Source: Actinomycetota bacterium (GTDB taxonomy: Bacteria > Actinomycetota > CADDZG01 > JAHWKV01). From it: 5,358 nt of DNA. Below the pieces are notes generated by a model, which worked only from the letters and a program-made list of their open reading frames with translations, was not told the DNA's origin and did no database searches. The translations under genes and the position numbers were made by a program. Positions 1 to 5,358 of this stretch are shown here, piece after piece; positions within the stretch are counted from its first letter, which is position 1; each line of letters opens with the position of its first letter. The DNA lies in assembly GCA_019347725.1 (NCBI GenBank), contig JAHWKV010000101.1, positions 1 through 5,358 of the forward strand, in the 5' to 3' direction.

Positions 1-240
1 GCGCTCGCCCGCGAGGTTGAAGCCGCAGCCCTGCGCCTCGACGGTGCGGGTTGCCTGCTCGCCGAGCACCGGGCCCACGTCATAGCGCTCCTCGAGCGGG
101 CCCGCGGCCTCGGCGGGGATCGGTCGATCGAAGCCGAGCATCGGGTGGGGTCCGAACGGGCCGGCGACGCGGATCGACGGGAGGCATCCGGCCGCGCTCA
201 GGATCGCCTCGGCGGCCTCCGCGTCCCCGCCGCGCTTGAG
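1..240 (-). other. GC-rich coding tail of unknown family in frame with the sigma gene
   Basis: These 240 bases contain only 57 A/T (about 76% GC), whereas the next 180 bases, inside sigma region 4, contain 66 (about 63% GC). In the sigma reading frame, 74 of 80 codons end in G or C, against 107 of 140 codons counted in seven blocks of the sigma part, so the tail behaves as true coding DNA in this frame but with a different codon style. The product begins LLKRGGDAEAAEAIL, which looks like a helical repeat (TPR-like), and continues with a VAGPFGPHPMLGFDRP segment and a GCGF motif. From memory this faintly resembles TPR-rich proteins of Myxococcota, but I cannot name a family. It may be a fusion domain or DNA from another genome joined during assembly. 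Confidence 0.6.
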
Positions 241-1008
241 CAGCGAGCGAAGCTGCAGGACGCTGCGAGCGTTCATTTGCGAAAGGCGCGCCTGGGAAAG
301 GTCCAACACCTCGGAGATCTCCCCCAGGCTCAGGCCCTCGTAGTAGTACAAAGTGATGGCGGTCCGTGCCCGTTCGGGCAACCCCGCAATGGCGTCGGCC
401 AAAAACTGGCGCATCTCGCCCGTCTCCACCGTCTCTGCCGGATCCTCCGCGTTGACGTCCTCAAGGGTGTCGACCAGCGACAAACCGTCGCCTTCATCTC
501 CGACCGACATCAGGCGGTCAAGAGACAAAAACAACACGGACGAGACCTGGCTATAAATAGAGCGCAGCTTCTTAACCGTGACGCCCAGCCGCTCCGCGAC
601 CTCCTCGTCCACCGGATGCCGCCCGAGCTCCTCGCGCAATTTGCCCAGGACCTCCTGCACCTCGCGAGCTTGCCGTCGCACTGAGCGAGGGGCCCAATCG
701 AGAGTCCGTAGATCATCGATTATCGCTCCGCGAATGCGGGTGGCTGCGTAGGCCTCAAACTTAAATCCTCGACCGGGCTCAAACTTGGTCACTGCCTCTA
801 TCAGACCCAGAACCCCGGCGGACGCGAGATCCTCCTGGTCGACGGTATCAGGCATATTGATCGCTACCCGGGAGGCTACGTACTTGACCAGGGGTGCATA
901 GTTGATGACCAGCTCGTCCCTGGCTTTGGTCGAGCCCGTCGCCCTGAACTCCCGCCATAGGTCGTTGAGCGGACCTTGACCTAGGTCCTCCTCGTCGGCT
1001 TCTGGCAC
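1..1008 (-). CDS. whiG: FliA/WhiG-type RNA polymerase sigma factor, 3' end beyond left edge
   Basis: Group 3 (sigma-28-like) sigma factor that directs RNA polymerase core to a dedicated promoter set; family members serve flagellar genes (FliA) or sporulation genes (WhiG), and the symbol here is by actinobacterial context only. Numbering from the GTG at 1008, residues 17-105 hold region 2, with LVKYVASRVA near 40-49, DQEDLASAGVLGLIEAV at 57-73, FEAYAATRIRGAIIDDLR at 84-101 and LDW at 103-105. Region 3 follows from PRSVRRQARE (107-116) with an RHP-DEEVAERLGV segment to about 143. Region 4 covers about 200-254, with LPERAR, LYYYEGLSLGEISEVL and the recognition helix ending in VLQLR. An in-frame TAG at 1051-1053 limits the start; GTG 1008 is the best candidate although its Shine-Dalgarno is poor. 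The normal 250-260 residue protein would end near base 240, but no stop occurs and the frame stays open to base 1 (336 codons). Sigma identity is very secure; the tail is not sigma-like. Confidence 0.9.
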   Translation of the reverse strand, partial: MPEADEEDLGQGPLNDLWREFRATGSTKARDELVINYAPLVKYVASRVAINMPDTVDQEDLASAGVLGLIEAVTKFEPGRGFKFEAYAATRIRGAIIDDLRTLDWAPRSVRRQAREVQEVLGKLREELGRHPVDEEVAERLGVTVKKLRSIYSQVSSVLFLSLDRLMSVGDEGDGLSLVDTLEDVNAEDPAETVETGEMRQFLADAIAGLPERARTAITLYYYEGLSLGEISEVLDLSQARLSQMNARSVLQLRSLLKRGGDAEAAEAILSAAGCLPSIRVAGPFGPHPMLGFDRPIPAEAAGPLEERYDVGPVLGEQATRTVEAQGCGFNLAGER

Positions 1009-1054
1009 TCCTATACCGGCATCACACTCATCTTCAGTCAGTATAAGGCGCTAA

Positions 1055-1951
1055 TTACCAGTAACCGACCTCGCCGGTGGGTCGACACCGCACCGCTGTG
1101 GCGTAACGCCCGCCCGCGTGGCGGGTCACCAGTCCACCCATCTCCAGTGTTACCAACACTGCGGCCGCGGTGGATGACGGCATCCTCGCCTTGGCTGCGA
1201 CTCTCTCCAGCAGCATGGGGTGGGCATCCAGCGCATCCATGACCCGCTGTTCGTCGGGAGAGAGCTTTGGATCCTGCCCGTCCGGCACAGAATGCAGGAT
1301 TCCCAAATCCGCCAGGATCTGATCCGCCGTGCCCGCCAGGCGGGCTCCTTGCCTCAGCATCAGGTGGGGTCCGAGCGAGGGCACCGAGTGGATTGGACCG
1401 GGGACCGCAAACAACTCACGGCCGAACTCGGCAGCCAGCCGTGCGGTGATCATGGCGCCTCCGGACGGCGGCGCCTCTACCAGGACCACAGCCATAGCCA
1501 TACCCACGATGATGCGATTGCGCACCGGGAAATGAAACGCCAGCGGTGGCGTACCGGGCGGATACTCCGAAACCAAGGTTCCGCACTCTAGGATGCGCTT
1601 GCGCAAGCCCCGGTTGCACGCCGGGTAACAGCGGTCCAGCCCGCAGCCGAGCACCGCCACCGTCGCCCCTCCCACAGCAAGCGCGCCGCGGTGGGCCGCC
1701 GCATCTATGCCTTTGGCCATGCCACTTACCACCATCAGCCCCGCCTGCGCCAGCTCACCGGCCAGCCATTCGGCCACCTCCAGCCCGTAGGGAGTCGCAC
1801 GGCGAGTCCCGACGATGGCTATGGCGGGAGCGTTATCCAAAGGTCGGCCGCGCAGGTACAGACGCCGGGGTGGATCGGGTATCTCGCCCAACGGCTGGAG
1901 ATACTCAGCGTTTCGCCTGAATACGGTCCGGCACTTCACGGCAGTCCCCAT
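1055..1951 (-). CDS. dprA: DNA processing protein DprA (short form)
   Basis: DprA binds incoming single-stranded DNA in the cytoplasm and loads RecA during natural transformation; in non-competent bacteria its role is less clear. The Rossmann-like core is complete: VGTRRATPYG (47-56), SGMAKGIDAAAHRGAL (76-91), LGCGLDRCYP (101-110), SEYPPGTPP (128-136), FPVRNRII (141-148), EAPPSGGAMITA (159-170) and FAVPG (181-185). A C-terminal winged-helix domain lies at about 233-287. At 298 residues it is shorter than the usual 360-380 because the N-terminal SAM/HhH-like domain is absent; the protein starts only about 25 residues before the core, at the usual EIPDPP-LYLRG lead-in. An in-frame TGA at 1976-1978 lies nine codons upstream with no other start between, so the short form is not a start-calling error. 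ATG 1951 sits 16 bases inside the end of comM with no clear Shine-Dalgarno, suggesting translational coupling. Confidence 0.95.
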   Translation of the reverse strand: MGTAVKCRTVFRRNAEYLQPLGEIPDPPRRLYLRGRPLDNAPAIAIVGTRRATPYGLEVAEWLAGELAQAGLMVVSGMAKGIDAAAHRGALAVGGATVAVLGCGLDRCYPACNRGLRKRILECGTLVSEYPPGTPPLAFHFPVRNRIIVGMAMAVVLVEAPPSGGAMITARLAAEFGRELFAVPGPIHSVPSLGPHLMLRQGARLAGTADQILADLGILHSVPDGQDPKLSPDEQRVMDALDAHPMLLERVAAKARMPSSTAAAVLVTLEMGGLVTRHAGGRYATAVRCRPTGEVGYW

Positions 1952-3441
1952 ACGTTTCGGCGGTACTGCAGCGCTTCAGCGACCTGAGCCTCATCGATGT
2001 CCGGTGCGCCGGCAAGGTCGGCGATGGAGCGAGCCACCTTCAGCAATCGGTCCAGGGAACGGGCCGAGGACGTCTCAAGCGCACTGGTACGTCTTAAGAA
2101 GCTGCGCACCGGAGCCCGAAGCCGCCGCAGCTCGGATCCATCGCCGGGCTCCGCAGCCAGACGTTGGTCGCGAAAGCGGCGGGCAGCCATGACCCTGCGC
2201 CGGATGTCGGCACTGGGCTCGGAGCCCTGCAGCCCAAACAGCTCCTCCTCGCTTAACCGAGGTACCTCTATCCACAGATCCATGCGATCCAGCAACGGGC
2301 CCGACAGGCGGGACCTGTACGACTCCAACCGCCCGGGCGAGCAGCGGCACGGGTCCCGAAGGCTCCCAGCCCGTCCGCACACGCACGGGTTGGCCGCGCC
2401 CACTAAGCTGACCGAAGCCGGGAAACTCACACTCCAACCCGACCGCACCACGCGGATGGCGCCCTCCTCCAGAGGCTGTCGCAGCGCCTCCAGAACCAAG
2501 CGGGAGAAGAAGGGAAGCTCATCCATAAACAGCACGCCGCGGTGCGCCAGAGAGATCTCGCCCGGCAGCGGCGAAGGGGAACCCCCACCGATGATGGCGG
2601 CGGCCGACGCATGGTGATGCGGCGCCCGAAACGGACGATCCACGACCATCGGACGGTCGGCGTCGAGTAAACCCGCCACCGACCACACTCGCGTGGCCTC
2701 CAAAGCTTCAGATTCGCTAAGCGGGGGCATGATGCTCGGCAGGCATTGGGCCATCATCGTTTTACCGCAGCCGGGAGGGCCCACCATAAGCACGTTGTGG
2801 CCGCCGGCCGCGGCGATCTCCAGCCCCCGTATCGCGCCAGCCTGTCCCCTAACGTCGGCCAGATCGGGTCCTTGCGCGCCCCCAGCGGCCAGCAGGTCCG
2901 AGGCCGCCGCGGCGACGCCCGGCGGATCCATATCCCCCTGCAGGAAGGCCAGCGCCTCCGCCAGGTTGCGTGCGCCGATTACATCCACACCGGTGACCAG
3001 ACCTGCCTCGAGATGGTTCTCCACAGGCAAAACGAGCCCCGAGAAGCTCTGCTCTCGGGCAAACATCGCCGCGGCCAGAGCTCCCCGAACGGGCCGCAGG
3101 CTGCCGTCAAGAGCCAGCTCCCCCACCAGCAGATACTTGGACAGCGGACCGAGCGGAACCTCTCCGAAGGAAGCCATGACGCCTATAGCCAGAGGCAGAT
3201 CAAATCCGGCACCGTCCTTGCGCAGGTCCGACGGCGCCAGGTTGGCGGTGATCTTACGCTGCGGCCAGGGCCGGCCTGAGTTGACCACCGCGGCTCTCAC
3301 CCGGCGCCGGGACTCCTTGACCGCCGTGGACGGCAGGCCTACGACATGAAAATCGGGAAGGCCTCCCGTGATGTCTACCTCGACGTCCACCCGGCGAGCG
3401 TCAAGCCCTACTACAGCTACGGAAGCAACCTTTGCGAACAT
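1936..3441 (-). CDS. comM: ComM/YifB family Mg-chelatase-like AAA+ ATPase
   Basis: AAA+ ATPase of the YifB/ComM family; characterised ComM is a hexameric helicase that promotes branch migration of integrating DNA during natural transformation. The 501 residues are full length. The N-terminal ChlI (Lon S5-like) domain covers about 1-170, with LPDFHVVGLP (28-37), ITANLAPSDLRKDG (64-77) and FDLPLAIGV (80-88). The ATPase domain holds Walker A GPPGCGKT (221-228), the FRAPHHHAS segment (271-279), Walker B VLFMDE (303-308), sensor NP at 351-352, the family's paired cysteines (353, 355, 365, 367) and SGPLLDRMDLW (380-390). The Mg_chelatase_C domain ends with ALQYRR (490-495). ATG 3441 is preceded by a G-rich stretch (AGGGTGGG) three bases away and gives the classic MFAKV start. 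The gene lies 32 bases after the propeller gene and overlaps dprA, its usual partner. No missing catalytic residue is seen. Confidence 0.97.
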   Translation of the reverse strand: MFAKVASVAVVGLDARRVDVEVDITGGLPDFHVVGLPSTAVKESRRRVRAAVVNSGRPWPQRKITANLAPSDLRKDGAGFDLPLAIGVMASFGEVPLGPLSKYLLVGELALDGSLRPVRGALAAAMFAREQSFSGLVLPVENHLEAGLVTGVDVIGARNLAEALAFLQGDMDPPGVAAAASDLLAAGGAQGPDLADVRGQAGAIRGLEIAAAGGHNVLMVGPPGCGKTMMAQCLPSIMPPLSESEALEATRVWSVAGLLDADRPMVVDRPFRAPHHHASAAAIIGGGSPSPLPGEISLAHRGVLFMDELPFFSRLVLEALRQPLEEGAIRVVRSGWSVSFPASVSLVGAANPCVCGRAGSLRDPCRCSPGRLESYRSRLSGPLLDRMDLWIEVPRLSEEELFGLQGSEPSADIRRRVMAARRFRDQRLAAEPGDGSELRRLRAPVRSFLRRTSALETSSARSLDRLLKVARSIADLAGAPDIDEAQVAEALQYRRNVWGLP

Positions 3442-3473
3442 GCGCCCACCCTAAGGGGCAGGGGTGACAGAAT

Positions 3474-4325
3474 TTAGGGGGCGACCGGTGCGACCGGATG
3501 CCAGGCAAGGCCGTCGTCCGACCGGTACACGAGACGATCGGTGGTGACCGCATAGTACTTTCGGCCGGCTCGGGCCAGCGCCTCAACTGACAAGCGTAGG
3601 TCGGTGAACTCCCACGGATCGTTCGGCGTGGAGTACAAGACGCCCCCCGAGGTACCGATGAAACGCCGGGAGCCGGTGACCCCCACCATCGCCGCTCGGG
3701 TTGGGGTCTCCAGCGCTAGTTCAAAGCTTCGGCCCCCGTTCCGGGAGTACCACAGACCGGACGAAAGACTGCCGGCAAACACCTTGTCGGTATTGGTGTC
3801 ATCAACCGCCAGCGCCACCATGTCGTCTGGGCCGTCTGCGTACCGCACCGAGCGGCGCTCCCCCGACGGCTCCACTACCAGCAGTCCGTCCTCAAGGCCC
3901 AGCCAGGTCCGTCCGGCGGCATCGCCGGCCAGCGCCAAGGCGAGGGGCAGTTCCTCGACAACGATCTCCAGGTTTCCCGGGTCGGCGCCCCGATAAAGCT
4001 TCCCCCCGGTCAACACGAGCAGATCAGAACCCGCTTGAGCTACCAGGGCGCCGTCGGCAAACTGCTCCAGAGGCCGCCACTCGACGCCGTCGGTGCTGAA
4101 GTAGACGCCCGCCGAGGTGCCTACCAAAAAGTGCTCACCGGTGGCCGCCAGACCCAGCACCGGTTCGCGGCCCGGAACGGCGCCCTCGATGGTCCGCAAG
4201 GAGACAACGGCTACCGCTACAGAGATGATCAATAACAGCCCCAAGATACCGGCCAGACCCAAGGGCCAGCGTTTTCGGGGAGGGCCCGGCAACGAACCGT
4301 TCCTCTCACTCAAAGGCGTCGGCAA
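3474..4325 (-). CDS. membrane-anchored BNR/propeller-like protein of unknown function
   Basis: I do not recognise a named family. The 283-residue product has a short basic, proline-rich N-terminus (RKRW at 17-20), a single hydrophobic segment at about 21-43, and a long remainder that should lie outside the membrane, so it is probably a signal-anchored exported protein. The exported part has about six degenerate repeats of 35-40 residues built on the pattern xVGTSxGVYxSxDGxxW: GVYFSTDGVEW (73-83), KLYRGADPG (109-117), GLLVVEPSG (147-155), GLWYSRNGGRSF (190-201), GVLYSTPNDPWEF (228-240) and LVYRSDDGLAW (265-275). Such BNR/Asp-box sheets form beta-propellers as in sortilin-like and YCF48-like proteins. 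The asparagine/aspartate-glycine turns are seen; ligand or enzyme activity is not predictable. TTG 4325 is the start: an in-frame TAA lies five codons upstream (4338-4340) and AAGGA at 4335-4339 is nine bases away. It overlaps yraN by 20 bases, so it is probably co-transcribed. Confidence 0.85.
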   Translation of the reverse strand: MPTPLSERNGSLPGPPRKRWPLGLAGILGLLLIISVAVAVVSLRTIEGAVPGREPVLGLAATGEHFLVGTSAGVYFSTDGVEWRPLEQFADGALVAQAGSDLLVLTGGKLYRGADPGNLEIVVEELPLALALAGDAAGRTWLGLEDGLLVVEPSGERRSVRYADGPDDMVALAVDDTNTDKVFAGSLSSGLWYSRNGGRSFELALETPTRAAMVGVTGSRRFIGTSGGVLYSTPNDPWEFTDLRLSVEALARAGRKYYAVTTDRLVYRSDDGLAWHPVAPVAP

Positions 4326-4656
4326 TATGCTCGATCCTTAGCGGCGGCCCGGCTGTCACCGACACCACGTCGAAGCGGCAGTTAACGAGACTCGGGCGCA
4401 TCGTAGCGAGGAAAACTTGAGCCATCTTGCGCACCCTCATTCTCTTCTTGTGGTCCACGGCAAGGGCAGGATCGTACAGCGAAGCACTGGCACGGCACTT
4501 GACTTCCACAAAAACGAGCGTGTCCCCGTCGACGGCCACCAGATCCAGCTCGCCCATCCGACAACGCCAGTTGCGAGCGACGATCCGCATACCCTTGCGG
4601 CTTAGAGCGCGCTCTGCCGCCCGCTCACCCACCAGTTTCAGCTCCGCCGTGCCCAT
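4306..4656 (-). CDS. yraN: YraN/UPF0102 family putative endonuclease-fold protein
   Basis: UPF0102 proteins carry a Holliday-junction-resolvase-like PD-(D/E)XK nuclease fold; the biological role is poorly defined. The 116 residues are the usual length. The signature is clear: GERAAERAL (10-18), RNWRCRMGELDLVA (28-41), DTLVFVEVKCRAS (45-57), a basic helix with AVDHKKRMRVRKMA (66-79) and CRFDVVSV (93-100). The candidate catalytic residues are Glu36, Asp38, Glu51 and Lys53 (D-x12-ExK), all present. ATG 4656 is the first possible start, because an in-frame TAA lies at 4669-4671 and no start falls between; no convincing Shine-Dalgarno is visible. The position between DUF2469 and comM/dprA is typical of Actinomycetota and agrees with a DNA-metabolism role, but activity is not shown by sequence alone. 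Confidence 0.95.
   Translation of the reverse strand: MGTAELKLVGERAAERALSRKGMRIVARNWRCRMGELDLVAVDGDTLVFVEVKCRASASLYDPALAVDHKKRMRVRKMAQVFLATMRPSLVNCRFDVVSVTAGPPLRIEHIADAFE
4335..4339 (-). promoter_or_regulatory. Shine-Dalgarno that decides the TTG start of the propeller gene
   Basis: AAGGA on the minus strand lies nine bases before TTG 4325, within the end of yraN. Together with the in-frame TAA at 4338-4340 it excludes any longer reading and supports the rare TTG start over a second TTG at 4311-4313, which has no such site. Confidence 0.7.
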
Positions 4657-4673
4657 AAGCCCAAGAGGTTAGC

Positions 4674-4689
4674 GGACACCGGTGACACC
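4674..4689. repeat. imperfect palindrome in the DUF2469-yraN gap
   Basis: An eight-base perfect palindrome CACCGGTG (4677-4684) sits within a 16-base stretch that also reads on the minus strand as two direct GGTGTC hexamers three bases apart. It lies 20 to 30 bases upstream of yraN, in the only substantial gap within the cluster. It may be a protein-binding site, but GC-rich palindromes of this size are expected by chance. Confidence 0.25.
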
Positions 4690-4715
4690 TTTAGGCTCAG
4701 CCGGACAAAAGATGC

Positions 4716-5033
4716 CTAAGCTTTCAAATCCTCCAGGCCGGACCGCTCTGCGGGAGTCGGCTGCTCCTCAATGTTGAGGTCCTTGACGGTGTGGATCCTA
4801 ACCTCGGCAACAAAGCGCGTAGGCCGGTACAGGTCCCATGCCCATGCGTCCTTGAGGACGACCTCAAACCAATTGCCGGGCCCGGGTTTGGTAACAATTT
4901 CGTACTCGTTGCACAGATAGGAACGGCGATCTGTCTCCACCACGTAACGAAACATCGGAAGAATATCCCGGTACTCCCGGTACAGAGCCAACTCCAGATC
5001 GGTCTCAAACTGCTCCAGGTCTTCTGCGCTCAT
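4716..5033 (-). CDS. DUF2469 family protein
   Basis: Small cytosolic protein of 105 residues belonging to DUF2469, a family of unknown function found essentially in Actinomycetota and normally encoded just upstream of yraN. The family hallmarks are all visible: MSAEDLE at the start, LALYREYRDI (15-24), YVVETDRRSYL (30-40), DAWAWDLYRPTRFV (62-75) and TVKDLNIEE (82-90). The sequence is rich in aromatic and acidic residues and has no signal peptide or membrane segment. ATG 5033 has a strong AAGGAG four bases upstream, which fixes the start. It is the best taxonomic marker of the window. Nothing is truncated. No molecular function should be assigned. Confidence 0.95.
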   Translation of the reverse strand: MSAEDLEQFETDLELALYREYRDILPMFRYVVETDRRSYLCNEYEIVTKPGPGNWFEVVLKDAWAWDLYRPTRFVAEVRIHTVKDLNIEEQPTPAERSGLEDLKA

Positions 5034-5037
5034 GTGG

Positions 5038-5043
5038 CTCCTT
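5038..5043 (-). promoter_or_regulatory. Shine-Dalgarno of the DUF2469 gene
   Basis: AAGGAG on the minus strand, four bases before ATG 5033. It is the clearest ribosome binding site in the window and marks the probable first gene of the tightly packed cluster. Confidence 0.8.
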
Positions 5044-5072
5044 GCGAAATCCTCGACGGTACCTGCGATTGC

Positions 5073-5093
5073 CTGACACTACTCAGTGTGCAG
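5073..5093. repeat. small inverted repeat between gmd and the DUF2469 gene
   Basis: An eight-base-pair stem, CTGACACT paired with AGTGT and CAG across one bulged G at 5090, closes a four-base loop (ACTC, 5081-5084). On the transcribed strand no T-run follows, so it does not look like an intrinsic terminator for gmd. It sits 30 to 40 bases upstream of the DUF2469 Shine-Dalgarno and could be an operator or mRNA hairpin, or chance. Confidence 0.3.
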
Positions 5094-5161
5094 CCCCCGA
5101 CCACCGGAGGCAACCGCAACTGGTTCCCGTGCCGGTCTCCGCAAGCTTGAGTCGGGTTGAA

Positions 5162-5349
5162 CTAGCGGACGTTTCGGCCCCCGAGCTGTTCCTCCAGCGC
5201 ACGGCAGTCGGCATCGACCATCAGCTTAACCAGTTCGACGAACGTGGTTTGTGGCTTCCAACCGAGCTCGCGGCCGGCCTTGCTTGCGTCGCCCAACAGG
5301 TGATTGACCTCCAGCGGCCGGTAGTAGCGAGGGTCGATCTCCACGTAGT
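5162..5349 (-). CDS. gmd: GDP-mannose 4,6-dehydratase, C-terminal fragment
   Basis: Only the last 62 codons are in the window. GDP-mannose 4,6-dehydratase is an NADP-dependent short-chain dehydrogenase/reductase that makes GDP-4-keto-6-deoxymannose, the precursor of GDP-fucose, GDP-rhamnose and related surface sugars. The fragment matches the family's C-terminus: [20 protein letters not shown], then [13 protein letters not shown] and a final helix [12 protein letters not shown]. The catalytic YxxxK and cofactor parts lie beyond the edge. Immediately before the DY, the frame meets a TAG at 5351-5353, where the family has a sense codon, so the gene is either broken or the final bases of the window are erroneous. 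The 128-base gap to the next gene and the unrelated function suggest it is not part of the downstream operon. Confidence 0.85.
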
Positions 5350-5358
5350 CCTAGATCG

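Noticed and set aside
353..370. In-frame stop within the sigma gene suspected because no long frame was obvious there
   Set aside because: Translation by hand shows the minus-strand frame is open from 1008 to 1; it merely lacks a stop inside the window.
145..684. Plus-strand frame of 179 codons opposite the sigma gene
   Set aside because: The minus-strand frame encodes unmistakable sigma regions 2-4 over the same bases; the plus-strand product has no recognisable motif and is a shadow of high-GC coding DNA.
2693..3349. Plus-strand frame of 218 codons within comM
   Set aside because: It lies opposite the ComM ATPase and ChlI domains and its product is a low-complexity alanine/arginine/serine/proline shadow.
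4666..4708. Possible promoter upstream of yraN (TTGTCC and TAACCT on the minus strand)
   Set aside because: The two hexamers are separated by 31 bases, far from the usual 16-18, so they cannot form a sigma-70-type promoter.
5073..5093. Hairpin considered as an intrinsic terminator for gmd
   Set aside because: The stem is short with a bulged G, is not strongly GC-rich, and no T-run follows on the transcribed strand.
1..5358. CRISPR array, tRNA, rRNA, insertion sequence or novel defence island
   Set aside because: No spaced direct repeats, transposase motifs, terminal inverted repeats or RNA gene structure were seen; nearly all bases belong to recognised protein genes.

Overview
The window reads as a piece of an actinobacterial (Actinomycetota) genome of moderately high GC. 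All seven recognisable genes lie on the minus strand, so transcription runs from the right edge to the left edge. The assignment rests on a DUF2469 protein, a family found essentially in Actinomycetota, followed by yraN, comM/yifB, dprA and a FliA/WhiG-type sigma factor, an order that I recall from actinobacterial chromosomes. The class cannot be fixed from this sequence. The strength of the two edges suggests a short, probably metagenomic, contig.

Layout in transcription order: the 3' end of a GDP-mannose 4,6-dehydratase gene (5162 to the right edge, with an in-frame TAG only nine bases from the edge); a 128-base gap with a small hairpin; a DUF2469 gene (4716-5033, good Shine-Dalgarno); a 59-base gap; yraN (4306-4656); a TTG-started gene for a membrane-anchored BNR/propeller-like protein (3474-4325) that overlaps yraN by 20 bases; comM/yifB (1936-3441); dprA (1055-1951), overlapping comM by 16 bases and encoding a short DprA without the usual N-terminal domain; and a FliA/WhiG sigma factor (from 1008 leftward) that runs off the left edge with no stop codon.

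From DUF2469 to the sigma factor the genes are so tightly packed, with two overlaps and gaps of 32 to 59 bases, that one operon is likely. ComM (branch-migration helicase), DprA (RecA loader on incoming single-stranded DNA) and YraN (nuclease-fold protein) fit a DNA-uptake and recombination theme. The propeller protein has no obvious tie to that theme.

The most unusual point is the left edge. The sigma frame continues without a stop for about 80 codons beyond its normal end, into DNA of about 76% GC with over 90% GC at third codon positions, and the encoded tail does not resemble a sigma factor. This is either a real C-terminal fusion or, more likely, an assembly join to DNA of another organism. 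I found no CRISPR array, RNA gene, transposon or clear new defence system. No stretch longer than 300 bases lacks a gene.
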